NCBI GenBank assembly: GCA_963725315.1
Contig: CAVRYA010000010.1
Location: 333,520 to 397,519 of the forward strand
Origin: JBBRHQ01 sp963725315
Lineage (GTDB): Bacteria; Actinomycetota; Thermoleophilia; Solirubrobacterales; 70-9
DNA length: 64,000 bases
Direction of reading: 5' to 3'
Position 1 is the first letter of the stretch; every line of letters starts with the position of its first letter. Shown here one piece after another: positions 21,213-30,449 of the stretch. A program made the translations under genes and the position numbers. A model generated the notes under the pieces. That model saw only the letters and a program-made list of their open reading frames with translations. It searched no databases and was not told where the DNA came from.

Positions 21213-23531
21213 GTGCAGAACCCCGTCGCCCAGTCGTCCGCCACCGACTTCGTCCGCAGCTTCGCCGAGCTCTCGCACTCCGACGTCGATTACGCCGGCG
21301 GCAAGGGCGCGAACCTGGGCGAGCTGACCGGCGCCGGAATTCCGGTGCCGGCCGGCTTCGTGGTCGGAGCTCCCGCGTACGCCGCCTTCTGCGATGACGG
21401 CGGGCTGCGGTCCCGCGTCGCCGACGCACTCGCCTCGGTCGACGTGGATGACCCGGCCGACCTCGACCGGGCCTCCGGCGAGGTCCGCAAGATGGTCGAG
21501 GCGGAGCCCTTCCCCGAGGCCGTCGAGCGGGAGATCCGCGCCGCCTACGCCGGGCTGGTCGGCGCGGAGGGCGACGCCCCGGTCGCGGTGCGCTCTTCGG
21601 CCACGGCCGAGGACACCGAGTCGGCCTCCTTCGCGGGGATGAACGAGACCTTCCTCAACGTGCGCGGGGCCGAGGCCCTGGTCGAGGCCGTGCGGCGGTG
21701 CTGGTCCTCGCTGTTCGGGAGCCGCACCCTCTTCTACCGCGCCAAGCGGGGGTTCGGCCAGGCCGACATGGACATCGCGGTCGTCGTCCAGCGCCAGATC
21801 CAGTCCACCCGCTCGGGCGTGATGTTCACGATCGACCCCGCCAGCGGCGCCATCGACAGGCTGGTGATCGAGGGGTCCTTCGGGCTCGGCGAAGCCGTCG
21901 TCTCCGGCTCGGTCTCACCCGACCGCTACCTGGTTGAGAAGGAGTCGCTGGGGATCCTCGCTCGCGAGGTCAAGAAGAAGGAGCTGGTGATCGAGTCGCT
22001 CCCCGGCGGCGGCACCCGGACCCGCGAGCTCGATTCCGAAGAGGCGCTGAAGCCGGTGTTGACCGACGAGGAGGTGCGCACGATCGCCGACCTCGGCCGC
22101 CGCATCGAGCAGCACTACGGCTCCGCCCAGGACACCGAGTGGGCCTTCGATGAGGACGGCTCCGCCTGGATGCTGCAGTCGAGGCCCGTGACGTCCTCCG
22201 GCGGCACCCCGCAGAAGGCGGCCGCCGCACCCGAGGAGGCCGGGCCGGTGCTGCTCAAGGGGCTCGGCGCAGCCCCCGGCACCGGCAGCGGCACCGTGAG
22301 GATCGTCCGCACCCTCGAAGACGCCAGCGCCTTCTCCGAGGGCGAGATCCTGGTCACCCACATGACCGCTCCCGACTGGGTGCCGCTGATGCGGAAGTCG
22401 GCGGCGATCGTCACCGACTCGGGCGGGATGACCTGCCACGCCGCGATCGTCTCGCGCGAGCTGGGCATCCCCTGCGTGGTCGGGACCGCCGACGCGACCG
22501 GCAAGCTGCGCGACGGCGAGCTGGTTACCGTCGACGCGACCCACGGCTCGATCCACGAGGGCGCGATGACGGCCGCCGAGGAGCACGCCGCCGCCGGGCC
22601 GGCCGCTGCGGCGACGGCCGCCGCCCCGCCGATCACCGGCACCAAGCTGCTCGTCAACCTCTCCGAGCCCTCACAGCTCGAGCGGGTCGCCGAGCTGCCG
22701 GTGGACGGCATCGGCCTCCTGCGTGCCGAGCTGATGGTGATCGAAGCGCTCGAGGGCAAGCACCCCCGCCAGCTGATCGAGGAGGGCCGGGGCGCCGAGT
22801 TCTCCGAGCGCATGGGCCAGGCCCTGTCGAAGTTCTCCGAGGCGTTCGCCCCGCGGCCGATCACCTACCGCACCATCGACTTCCGCACCAACGAGTTCCG
22901 CGGGCTCGAGGGGGGCGACAAGTTCGAGCCCGAGGAGGCCAATCCGATGATCGGGTTCCGGGGCGCCCTCCGCTACACCCAGGAGCCCGACCTGTTCAGA
23001 CTCGAGCTCGACGCGATCCGCCACGTCTGGGACCAGGGGCACACCAATTTCCACGTGATGCTGCCGTTCGTCCGCACCGCCCGCGAGCTGGAGGCGTGCC
23101 GGCGCATGTTCGACGAGGCGGGGCTGCTGGACCGGCGCGGCTTCGAGCTCTGGGTGATGGCCGAGGTCCCCTCGGTCCTGTTCAACCTGGAGAGCTACGC
23201 CGCGCTGGGGATCGCCGGGATCTCGATCGGCTCCAACGACCTCACCCAGCTCGTCCTCGGCTCCGACCGCGACTCCGAGGTGCTGGCGGAGACCTTCGAC
23301 GAGCGCGACCCCGCCGTGGTCGCCTATCTCCGCCAGCTGATCCCCCGCGCCCGCGAGCTGGGCCTGCAGACCTCGATCTGCGGCCAGGCCCCCTCGGTGC
23401 ACCCGGAGTACGCCCAGATCCTGGTCGAGGCCGGGATCGACGCGATCTCCGTCAACATCGACTCGGTCGACCGCGCCAGGCGGCTGATCGGCGCCGCCGA
23501 GCAGCGGCTGCTGCTCGACCACTCCCGCTGA
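21213..23531 (+). CDS. ppsA: Phosphoenolpyruvate synthase
   Basis: Converts pyruvate, ATP and water to PEP, AMP and phosphate; the entry to gluconeogenesis from pyruvate. 772 residues. Domains in order: ATP-grasp nucleotide-binding domain (YAGGKGANLGELTGAGIPVP, VAVRSSATAEDTESASFAG), swivelling phosphohistidine domain with DSGGMTCHAAIVSRELGIPC (catalytic His at about residue 409), and the PEP/pyruvate TIM barrel (GSNDLTQLVLGSDRDSE and SICGQAPSVHPEY with the catalytic Cys at about residue 723). The absence of the longer PPDK insertions favours PpsA over pyruvate phosphate dikinase. GTG start after TAGGAGAG. Lone transcription unit, convergent with the hut operon. Confidence 0.93.
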   Translation: MQNPVAQSSATDFVRSFAELSHSDVDYAGGKGANLGELTGAGIPVPAGFVVGAPAYAAFCDDGGLRSRVADALASVDVDDPADLDRASGEVRKMVEAEPFPEAVEREIRAAYAGLVGAEGDAPVAVRSSATAEDTESASFAGMNETFLNVRGAEALVEAVRRCWSSLFGSRTLFYRAKRGFGQADMDIAVVVQRQIQSTRSGVMFTIDPASGAIDRLVIEGSFGLGEAVVSGSVSPDRYLVEKESLGILAREVKKKELVIESLPGGGTRTRELDSEEALKPVLTDEEVRTIADLGRRIEQHYGSAQDTEWAFDEDGSAWMLQSRPVTSSGGTPQKAAAAPEEAGPVLLKGLGAAPGTGSGTVRIVRTLEDASAFSEGEILVTHMTAPDWVPLMRKSAAIVTDSGGMTCHAAIVSRELGIPCVVGTADATGKLRDGELVTVDATHGSIHEGAMTAAEEHAAAGPAAAATAAAPPITGTKLLVNLSEPSQLERVAELPVDGIGLLRAELMVIEALEGKHPRQLIEEGRGAEFSERMGQALSKFSEAFAPRPITYRTIDFRTNEFRGLEGGDKFEPEEANPMIGFRGALRYTQEPDLFRLELDAIRHVWDQGHTNFHVMLPFVRTARELEACRRMFDEAGLLDRRGFELWVMAEVPSVLFNLESYAALGIAGISIGSNDLTQLVLGSDRDSEVLAETFDERDPAVVAYLRQLIPRARELGLQTSICGQAPSVHPEYAQILVEAGIDAISVNIDSVDRARRLIGAAEQRLLLDHSR

Positions 23532-23556
23532 GGAGAACAGCGGCCGGGGGCGGCTC

Positions 23557-24735
23557 TCAGCCGTTCTCCGTCCGCCAGCTGACCCGGCCGCGACAGATCG
23601 TCGTCGCGATCAAGGGCACCCCCGGCCGGTAGACGAGGTCGGCGTGCGAGACGGCGTCGAGGACCACCGCGTCGGCGCGGGAGCCCGGGGCCAGGCGACC
23701 GACGTCCTCGCGCCGCAGGGCCCTGGCCCCGCCCAGGGTCGCGGCCGCCAGCGCCTCGTCGGCGCTCATCCCCATCTCGCGCACCGCGAGGGCGATGCAG
23801 AAGCTCATCGAGGTGGTGTTGCTGGAGCCCGGGTTGGTGTTGGTGGCGATCGCCACCGTGGCGCCGGCATCGATCACCCGGCGAGCGTCGGGGTAGGGCT
23901 GGCGTGTGGAGAAGTCGGTCGCGGGGAGGAAGGTGGCGACGGTCTCCGAGCCGGCCAACGCCTCGACGTCGGCGTCGGAGAGGAAGGTGCAGTGATCTAC
24001 CGAGGCGGCCCCCAGCTCGACCGCCAGGCCCACCCCGGGCCCCTCGCCGAGCTGGTTGCCGTGGACCCGCAGCCCCAGTCCCGCCCGCCGCCCGGCCTCG
24101 AGCACGGTCCGGGACTGCTCGGCGTCGAAGGCGCCCTCCTCGCAGAACACGTCGATCCAGCCGGCCGGCGGCGCGCAGGCCTCGAGCATCTCCCCGCAGA
24201 CCAGCTCGACGTAGGCGTCGGCGCGCCCCTCGTACTCCGCCGGGACCACGTGGGCGCCGAGGAAGGTGACGTCGTCGGTGAAGCGGGCGGCCACCTCGCA
24301 GCAGCGCCTCTCGGTTGGAACGTCGAGCCCGTACCCGGACTTGATCTCCGCGTGGGTGATCCCCGCGCGCACCCCCTCCCGGCGCCGGGCGGCGGTCAGC
24401 GCCTCGAGCTTCTCGCTGCTCGCCGCCCTGGTCGCCTCGGTGCTGACCCGGATCCCCCCGGCCTCATACGGCTGCCCGGCCATCCGCGCCGCGAACTCCT
24501 CGGCGCGATCGCCGGCGAAGACCAGGTGCGTGTGGCTGTCGACGAACCCGGGGATCACCGCCCGCCCGGCGGCGTCGATCCGCTCGTCGGCCGCGGCCCC
24601 GGGGTCCTCGATCGCAACCACCGTCTCGTCCTCGATGACCAGCGCCGCGCCGCGGCGGACCCCCAGGGGCCCCTCCCCGAGCGCGGGATCGTTGGTCACG
24701 AGGCGGCCGATGTTGTCGATCACCGTGGCGCTCAC
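23557..24735 (-). CDS. hutI: Imidazolonepropionase
   Basis: Third step of histidine degradation: hydrolyses 4-imidazolone-5-propanoate to N-formimino-glutamate. Amidohydrolase fold of 392 residues. It has the metal-binding VDSHTHLVFAGDRAEEFAAR, substrate region GGIRVSTEATRAAS, HAEIKSGYGLDV, FLGAHVVPAEY, the later metal His in VHGNQLGEGPG and DHCTFLSDADV, and ATNTNPGSSNTTSM near the C-terminus. The GTG start at 24735 overlaps the hutF stop as GTGA. Last gene of the hut string. Confidence 0.95.
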   Translation of the reverse strand: MSATVIDNIGRLVTNDPALGEGPLGVRRGAALVIEDETVVAIEDPGAAADERIDAAGRAVIPGFVDSHTHLVFAGDRAEEFAARMAGQPYEAGGIRVSTEATRAASSEKLEALTAARRREGVRAGITHAEIKSGYGLDVPTERRCCEVAARFTDDVTFLGAHVVPAEYEGRADAYVELVCGEMLEACAPPAGWIDVFCEEGAFDAEQSRTVLEAGRRAGLGLRVHGNQLGEGPGVGLAVELGAASVDHCTFLSDADVEALAGSETVATFLPATDFSTRQPYPDARRVIDAGATVAIATNTNPGSSNTTSMSFCIALAVREMGMSADEALAAATLGGARALRREDVGRLAPGSRADAVVLDAVSHADLVYRPGVPLIATTICRGRVSWRTENG

Positions 24736-26078
24736 GCGCTCAGCGCTCCGATCGAGCTCTCCAACTCGCCGGCGACGTCGATCGAGACGTGCCTGCCGTC
24801 GCGGACCAGCTCGCGCCCGCCGCAGATCACGCCGCGGACGTCGGCAGCGGCACCGGCGAACAGCACCGAGTCGAGGGCGTGGTCGGGCTCCGTCCCGGCG
24901 AGACGGGGCGAATCGAGCCCGATGGTCACCAGGTCGGCGATCGCCCCCGGCTCGATCCGGCCCGCCTCGGGCCAGCCGATCGCCGCGTGCCCGGCCGCGC
25001 TTGCCGCCCGCAGCAGGCCGGCAGCCGGGTGGTGGCCCCGGATGCCCGTGGCCAGGCGCTCGTCCATCTCCACCGCCCGGGCCTCCTCGAAGAGGTCGAT
25101 GACGGCGTTGGAGTCGGAGCCCAGGCAGAGCCTGGCGCCTGCGTCGGCGAGCCGCCGGGCGGGTCCGACCCCATCGGCGAGGTCGCGCTCGGTGGTCGGG
25201 CAGAGGCAGACGCTCGCCCCGGCCGCGCCGAGCAGGCCGAAGTCGGCCTCGGCGAGGTGGGTGGCGTGGATCGCGGTGAGGCGCTCGTCCATCGCCCCGG
25301 CTTCGGCCAGCAGCGCGGCCGGGGTCATCCCGTGCGCGCTCAGGCACTCCTCGTTCTCGGCCGGCTGCTCGGAGAGGTGAGCGTGCAGCGGAGCCGCCCG
25401 CTCGCGCGCCCAGGCGGCGACCTCGGCCGCCGCCTCCGGGTCGACCGCGCGGACGCTGTGGATCGCCGCGGCGAGCCTGGCACCCGGCCCGGGGCGAAGC
25501 CCCTCCACCCGCTCGGCCCAGGCGGCCGCGCTGCCGTCGGAGAAGCGAAGCTGCGCCTCGTCCGGCTCCCGCCCGATGCCCCCGCGCAGGTAGCAGGCGT
25601 CGATCAGGGTCACCCGGATCCCTGCCTCGCGGGCTCCCTCGATCACCGCCTCCCCCATCGCGTTTGGGTCCTCGTAGCGGCGCCCTCTCGGCCCGTGGTG
25701 GAGGTAGTGGAACTCCCCCACCGCGGTGATCCCGGCGAGGGCCATCTCGGCGAAGGTCGCCCTCGCCAGCCGCAGGTAGGAGTCCGGGTCGAGGCGGGCC
25801 GAGGCCGCGTACATCCGCTCGCGCCAGGTCCAGAAGTCCCCGCCCGCGGCGGCCTGCGTCCGCCCCCGGATCGCCCGCTGGAAGGCGTGCGAGTGGGCGT
25901 TTGCCAGGCCGGGGATCGTCAGCCCGGCGAGCCTGGCGGCGCCGTCAGGCGGCGCCGCGGACCGGCCGACGGCGGCGATCCGCTCGCCCTCGGTCTCGAC
26001 CACGACCCCGGGCTCCGCCTCCTCCCCCCCGCGCCAGGCCAGCTCGCACCAGTAGGAGCTCAACCCGGAGGAGCTCAA
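24732..26078 (-). CDS. hutF: Formimidoylglutamate deiminase
   Basis: Deiminates N-formimino-L-glutamate to N-formyl-L-glutamate plus ammonia, the HutF branch of histidine degradation as in Pseudomonas. 448-residue amidohydrolase: LTIPGLANAHSHAFQRAIRG (metal site), FWTWRERMYAAS, VGEFHYLHHGPRGRRY, HSVRAVDPEAAAEV, HAHLSEQPAENEECLSAHG (metal and catalytic His), AIHATHLAEADF and CLCPTTERDLADGVGPA with LGSDSNAVIDLFEEAR. These match HutF over guanine deaminase or chlorohydrolases. Start is TTG at 26078, overlapping the def stop; a 15-bp duplication gives a second TTG at 26063. The product needs an N-formylglutamate deformylase, normally HutG, which is not seen in the window. Confidence 0.93.
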   Translation of the reverse strand: MSSSGLSSYWCELAWRGGEEAEPGVVVETEGERIAAVGRSAAPPDGAARLAGLTIPGLANAHSHAFQRAIRGRTQAAAGGDFWTWRERMYAASARLDPDSYLRLARATFAEMALAGITAVGEFHYLHHGPRGRRYEDPNAMGEAVIEGAREAGIRVTLIDACYLRGGIGREPDEAQLRFSDGSAAAWAERVEGLRPGPGARLAAAIHSVRAVDPEAAAEVAAWARERAAPLHAHLSEQPAENEECLSAHGMTPAALLAEAGAMDERLTAIHATHLAEADFGLLGAAGASVCLCPTTERDLADGVGPARRLADAGARLCLGSDSNAVIDLFEEARAVEMDERLATGIRGHHPAAGLLRAASAAGHAAIGWPEAGRIEPGAIADLVTIGLDSPRLAGTEPDHALDSVLFAGAAADVRGVICGGRELVRDGRHVSIDVAGELESSIGALSA

Positions 26079-26083
26079 CCCGG
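26055..26083. repeat. 15-bp tandem duplication over the def/hutF stop-start overlap
   Basis: GGAGCTCAACCCGG occurs at 26055-26068 and again at 26070-26083. Each copy carries, on the minus strand, a TTGA stop/start overlap, so hutF has two in-frame TTG starts 15 bases apart, the first overlapping the def stop codon. Confidence 0.75.
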
Positions 26084-26647
26084 CTCCCTGGCGTAGGGAG
26101 CGATCCGCTCCAGGAAGGCCTGCCGCCCGTGGCGCTCGAACTGCTCCCAGCTCGCCAGGCTGCGGGGGTCGGCCCGGTCGACGATCAGGACGCCGTCGAG
26201 GTGATCGACCTCATGCTGGAAGGTGCCTGCGGTCAGCCCCTCCAGCTCCTGCTCGCGCCGTTCGCCCTCGCGATCGAGGTAGCGCACCCGGATCATCAGA
26301 TCGCGCTCAACGTCGCCGCGCAGGTCGGGGATCGAGAGGCAGCCCTCGTTGATCAGCAGGGTTTCGGTGCCGAGCGGCTCGATCTCGGGGTTGATCATCA
26401 CGGTCAGCGGGAACGGCGGCTTGTAGGGGTAGCGGGGGTTGGAGCCATCCACCTCGGCGACCGCAACCCGCACGGTCTCCCCCACCTGGTTGGCGGCCAG
26501 CCCAGCGCCCCCGGCCGAGCGCATCGTCTCGACCATGTCGTCGATCAGCGACTGGATCCGCTCGGAGCCGATCTCGGACTCAGACACCTCGCGGGCGCGC
26601 TCGCGCAGCACCGGGTCGCCGATCGTGCGGATCTCACGGACGCTCAA
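26075..26647 (-). CDS. def: Peptide deformylase-family protein in the hut operon
   Basis: Metal-dependent hydrolase of the polypeptide deformylase fold, 190 residues. All three family motifs are present: GAGLAANQVG (about residues 46-55), NEGCLSIPDLRG with the metal Cys (about 103), and QHEVDHLDGVLIVD with the HExDH metal/catalytic site (about 143). On motifs alone it would be annotated Def, which removes formyl groups from nascent proteins. Its setting is unusual: TTG start overlaps the hutU stop (TTGA) and its stop overlaps the hutF start, so it is locked into the hut operon. HutF makes N-formylglutamate and no hutG is present, so a second role on N-formylglutamate is a reasonable inference (see findings). 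A plain housekeeping Def that became embedded here is the alternative. Confidence 0.9.
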   Translation of the reverse strand: MSVREIRTIGDPVLRERAREVSESEIGSERIQSLIDDMVETMRSAGGAGLAANQVGETVRVAVAEVDGSNPRYPYKPPFPLTVMINPEIEPLGTETLLINEGCLSIPDLRGDVERDLMIRVRYLDREGERREQELEGLTAGTFQHEVDHLDGVLIVDRADPRSLASWEQFERHGRQAFLERIAPYAREPG

Positions 26648-28320
26648 GCGCCGTCCCCGTCGCCCTCTTCCATCGGAATCCGCACCCCGCGCTCCTTCGC
26701 CACCTCGCCCGCCCGCTCATACCCCGCGTCGGCGTGGCGCATCACGCCCGTCCCCGGGTCGGCCGTCAGCACCCGCTCGAGCTTCTGCGCCGCGAGGTCA
26801 GTGCCATCCGCGAGGCAGACCATGCCGGCGTGGATCGAGCGCCCGATCCCGACCCCGCCGCCGTGGTGGATGCTCACCCAGGTGGCCCCGGCGGAGGTGT
26901 TGAGGAGGGCGTTCAGCAGCGGCCAGTCGGCGATCGCGTCGGAGCCGTCGGCCATCGACTCGGTCTCGCGGTAGGGGGAGGCGACCGAGCCCGAGTCGAG
27001 GTGGTCGCGGCCGATCACTATCGGCCCCTTCAGCTCGCCGGAGCGGACCATCTCGTTGAAGCGCAGCCCGAGCCGGTGGCGCTCGCCGTAGCCGGCCCAG
27101 CAGATCCGCGCCGGCAGGCCCTGATAGGCGATCCGCTCGCCGGCGAGCCTGATCCAGCGCTCCAAACCGGGGTCATCGGGGATCTCCTCGAGCACCGCGC
27201 GGTCGGTGGCGGCGATGTCGGAGGGCTCGCCGGAGAGGGCGACCCAGCGGAACGGCCCCTTGCCCTCGCAGAACAGCGGCCGGATGTAGGCCGGGACGAA
27301 GCCCGGATAGGCGAAGGCCCGCTCGAAGCCGCCGAGCTGCGCCTCGGCCCGCAGGCTGTTGCCGTAGTCGAAGACCTCGGCGCCGTCGTCGAGGTAGCCG
27401 ACCATCGCCGCGCAGTGGGCCGCCATCGCCGCCCGCGAGCGGCGCACGTACTCGTCCGGGTTGGCGACCCGAAGCTCCTCGGCCTCCTCGAGGCTGATCA
27501 GGTTCGGCACGTAGCCCACCAGCGGGTCGTGGGCGCTGGTCTGGTCGGTGACGATCTCGGCCTCGAAGCCCATCTCGTGCAGGGCGGGCAGGACGTCTGC
27601 GGCGTTGGCGCACAGTCCGACGCTCAGCACCCGTCCCTCCGCCCTGGCGGCCTCGCAGCGCCCGACGGCGTCGTCGAGGTCGCCGGCCTCCTCGTCGAGG
27701 TAGCGGGTCTCGAGGCGCCGGTCGATGCGGTGCTGGTCGACCTCGACGCAGAGCGCCACGCCGCCGTTCATCGTCACCGCCAGCGGCTGAGCGCCGCCCA
27801 TGCCGCCGAGCCCGGCCGTGACCGTGACCGTGCCCCGCAGCGAGCCCCCGAAGCGGCGGCGGGCGATCTCCGCGAAGCACTCATAGGTGCCCTGGACGAT
27901 GCCCTGGCTGCCGATGTAGATCCAGGAGCCGGCGGTCATCTGCCCGTACATCGTCAGGCCCATCTCCTCGAGCCGGCGGAACTCGTCCCAGTCGGCCCAG
28001 TCCGGGACCAGGTTCGAGTTGGCGATCAGCACCCGCGGCGCCCACTCGTGGGTGCGGAAGACGCCGACCGGCTTGCCGGACTGGACCAGCATCGTCTCGT
28101 CGGGGCCGAGCCCGCGCAGGGTGCGGACGATCGCGTCGAAGGCCTCCCAGGAGCGGGCGGCGCGACCGGTTCCGCCGTAGACGACCAGCTCCTCGGGTCG
28201 CTCCGCAACCTCGGGATCGAGGTTGTTCATCAGCATCCTCAGCGCCGCCTCCTGGGGCCAGCCTCGGCAGGAGAGCTCAGCCCCGCGTGGCGCCCTCACC
28301 TCCCTCGGACCCGAGCTCAC
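26644..28320 (-). CDS. hutU: Urocanate hydratase
   Basis: Second step of histidine degradation: hydrates urocanate to imidazolonepropionate using tightly bound NAD. About 558 residues, as usual. Family segments: LVVYGGTGRAARSWEAFDAI, PVGVFRTHEWAPRVLIANSN, GQMTAGSWIYIGSQGIVQGT (NAD/substrate region), TVTAGLGGMGGAQPLAVTMN, NADE-type DPLVGYVPNLISLEEAEE, CWAGYGERHRLGLRFNEMV, and GGGVGIGRSIHAGMVCLADG near the C-terminus. The GTG start at 28320 is supported by AGGAGGT five bases upstream; a longer in-frame reading has no family similarity. Stop overlaps the def start. Confidence 0.96.
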   Translation of the reverse strand: MSSGPREVRAPRGAELSCRGWPQEAALRMLMNNLDPEVAERPEELVVYGGTGRAARSWEAFDAIVRTLRGLGPDETMLVQSGKPVGVFRTHEWAPRVLIANSNLVPDWADWDEFRRLEEMGLTMYGQMTAGSWIYIGSQGIVQGTYECFAEIARRRFGGSLRGTVTVTAGLGGMGGAQPLAVTMNGGVALCVEVDQHRIDRRLETRYLDEEAGDLDDAVGRCEAARAEGRVLSVGLCANAADVLPALHEMGFEAEIVTDQTSAHDPLVGYVPNLISLEEAEELRVANPDEYVRRSRAAMAAHCAAMVGYLDDGAEVFDYGNSLRAEAQLGGFERAFAYPGFVPAYIRPLFCEGKGPFRWVALSGEPSDIAATDRAVLEEIPDDPGLERWIRLAGERIAYQGLPARICWAGYGERHRLGLRFNEMVRSGELKGPIVIGRDHLDSGSVASPYRETESMADGSDAIADWPLLNALLNTSAGATWVSIHHGGGVGIGRSIHAGMVCLADGTDLAAQKLERVLTADPGTGVMRHADAGYERAGEVAKERGVRIPMEEGDGDGA

Positions 28321-28336
28321 ACCGACCTCCTGGCTC

Positions 28337-29864
28337 TCATCGCAGCTCTCCGATCTCCGCCTCGACCGGCTCCTGCAGCCCGCCCCCGGCAACCAGCGCC
28401 TCGACCGCGGCCAGCTCAGGAGCGAGCCAGCGGTCGGGGCCGGGCCCCGGCACCGCCGAGCGCACCGCGGCCAGCGCCGCCGCAGTCGCAGGCGCGGGCT
28501 CCAGCGGTGCCCGCAGATCGAGCCCCCGGGCCGCGCAGGTCGCCTCGACCGCGATCACGCGGGCCAGGTTGGCGACCGAGGCCCGCAGCTTCCGCGCTGC
28601 CGCCCACCCCATCGAGACGTGGTCCTCCTGCATCGCGCTGGTCGGCAGCGAGTCGACGCTGGCCGGCGCGGCGAGGCGCCGGCTCTCCGCGACCATCGCC
28701 GCCTGCGTGTACTGGGAGATCATCATTCCCGAGTTGACCCCGGCGTCCTCGGCCAGGAACGGCGGCAGGCCTTGCGAGCGGTTGGCGTCGAGCAGTCGGT
28801 CGGTGCGGCGCTCGGCGATCGCGGCGACGTCGGCCACGGCGATCGCCAGGAAGTCGCAGGCGTGGGCCAGCGGCGCCCCGTGGAAGTTGCCGCAGGATTC
28901 GACCCGGCCGTCGGGGAGGATCATCGGGTTGTCGATCGCGGCGCCGAGCTCGGCCTCAGCCACCCCCTCCGCGTAGGCGAGCGAGTCGCGGGCGGCGCCG
29001 CTCACCTGCGGCGCGCAGCGCAGCGAGTAGGCGTCCTGGACCCTCGGATCGCCCTCGCGGTGCGAGGCGACGATCTCCGAGCCGGCGAGCATGGCCCGCA
29101 GGTTGGCGGCGCTCTCGGCCTGCCCCGGCTGCGGTCGCAGCGCGATCAGCTCCTCCGCGAAGGCGCGATCGGTGCCGAGCAGCGCCTCCACGGACATCGC
29201 CGCGGCGATTTCGGCAGCCCGCAGCAGACCCCGCAGATCGGCGATCGCCAGGATCAGCATCCCGAGGATCCCGTCGGTGCCGTTGATCAGCGCCAGGCCC
29301 TCCTTCGCCGCCAGGGTGACGGGCTCGATCCCGGCCTCGCGAATCGCCTCCCCCGCCTCCAGCGTGGCCCCGCCGCGGCTCGTCACCTCGCCCTCGCCGA
29401 TCAGGACCAGGGCGCAGTGCGCGAGCGGTGCGAGGTCGCCGCTGGCTCCGAGCGAGCCGTGCTCCGGGACGACCGGGGTGAGCCCGACCTCGAGCAGGTC
29501 GAGGATCGTCTCCACCAGCACCGGGCGCGCCCCGGAGAGGCCCATCGCCAGGGTGCGGGCGCGCAGCAGCATCATCGCCCGCACCACCTCGACCTCGACC
29601 GGGGGCCCCATGCCGGCGGCATGGGAGCGGATCAGCGCCCGCTGGAGCTCGGCGCGCTGATCCGCGGGGATGCGGGTCATCGCCAGCGAGCCGAACCCGG
29701 TGCTGACGCCGTAGGCCGGCTTATCCGAGGCGGCGAGGCGCTCGACGATCGCGGCGCTGCGCTCCATCGCCTCGCGGGCATCGGCCCCGAGGGTCACGCG
29801 AGCGGCCATGGCGGGCGACGTCGATCACCTCCTCGGCGCCGACGCCGTCGGGGCCGATCTCCAC
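28337..29864 (-). CDS. hutH: Histidine ammonia-lyase
   Basis: First step of histidine degradation: deaminates histidine to urocanate with the self-made MIO electrophile. The Ala-Ser-Gly triad that forms MIO is in GSLGASGDLAPLAHCAL (about residue 165). Other family parts are KPAYGVSTGFGSLA, KEGLALINGTDGILGMLI, AGSEIVASHREGDPRVQDAYSLRC, DNPMILPDGRVESCGNFHG and SMQEDHVSMGWAAAR. The apparent ATG at 29809 is not the true start: one extra C near 29811 (CATGGCCGCTCGC for CATGGCGCTCGC) hides an N-terminal part reading VEIGPDGVGAEEVIDVARHG, so I extend to GTG at 29864. It leads the hut operon. Confidence 0.94.
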
Positions 29865-29893
29865 GCTGGCGTCACGGGCTCGGCCACGCGCTT

Positions 29894-29899
29894 AGTATC
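29894..29899 (-). promoter_or_regulatory. Candidate -10 element for the hut operon
   Basis: On the minus strand GATACT lies 30 bases before the hutH GTG, in the 91-bp gap to the divergent gene at 29956. The same hexamer precedes the NTF2-like genes at 55601 and 57297. It resembles the TANNNT-type -10 of actinobacterial vegetative promoters; no -35 is obvious. Confidence 0.35.
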
Positions 29900-29955
29900 T
29901 CGCCCGCGCCCACCGGCGGCGATCAGGCCACCGGAACCGGACGGAAGGAGAGCGG

Positions 29956-30426
29956 ATGACAGGCAAGGCGGACTTCACCGAGGAGGAGTGGAAGCAGGTC
30001 CTGGAGGCGCCGCCGAGCGCCGGGATGATCGTGATCACCGCCCAGAGCGGCGGCTCGATTCGGGAGAGCTTCTCGATGGCCAAGGCCTACACCGAGGCGC
30101 GCCAGCACCACGGTGAGAGCGAGCTGCTCGACGAGGTCGTCTCGACCAAGCCCGAGGTCGATCGCACCCGCCAGGGCTCAGTGGAGGAGCTAAAGCAGCA
30201 CAACCTCGCCAACCTGCGCGAGGCGATCGCGGTGCTCGAGGCGAAGGCGGAGCCCGGAGAGGTCGAGGAGTACAAGCGCTTCATCCTCGGCCTGTCCGAG
30301 CGAGTGGCGGAGGCCCATCGCGAGGGCTTCATGGGGCTCAGCGGCGAGCGGGTCAGCGAGGCCGAGCGGGCCGCGGTGGACGAGATCGCCGCCACCCTGG
30401 GGATCGCCGCCGAGACGACGGCCTAG
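29956..30426 (+). CDS. Hypothetical protein, helical, about 156 residues
   Basis: I do not recognise this family. The protein starts MTGKADFTEEEWKQVLEAPP and is mostly acidic helix, with GMIVITAQSGGSIRESFSMAKAYTEARQ in the first third and EVEEYKRFILGLSERVAEAHREG later. The start 'F-T-E-E-E-W-x-x-L-x-x-A-P' and the later helical hairpin resemble small actinobacterial proteins of unknown role. No signal peptide or membrane segment. ATG at 29956 has AAGGAG 9 bases upstream. It is divergent from hutH and 23 bp before the antiporter gene, with which it probably forms an operon. Confidence 0.7.
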   Translation: MTGKADFTEEEWKQVLEAPPSAGMIVITAQSGGSIRESFSMAKAYTEARQHHGESELLDEVVSTKPEVDRTRQGSVEELKQHNLANLREAIAVLEAKAEPGEVEEYKRFILGLSERVAEAHREGFMGLSGERVSEAERAAVDEIAATLGIAAETTA

Positions 30427-30449
30427 CAAGCCGGACCCGGTCGGGCTCG

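Noticed and set aside
24266..26096. Long plus-strand readings opposite hutI and hutF
   Set aside because: Shadows of two intact amidohydrolase genes.
26734..28737. Plus-strand 667-codon open reading opposite hutU
   Set aside because: Antisense to urocanate hydratase; composition is Arg/Ala/Val-rich without any family pattern.
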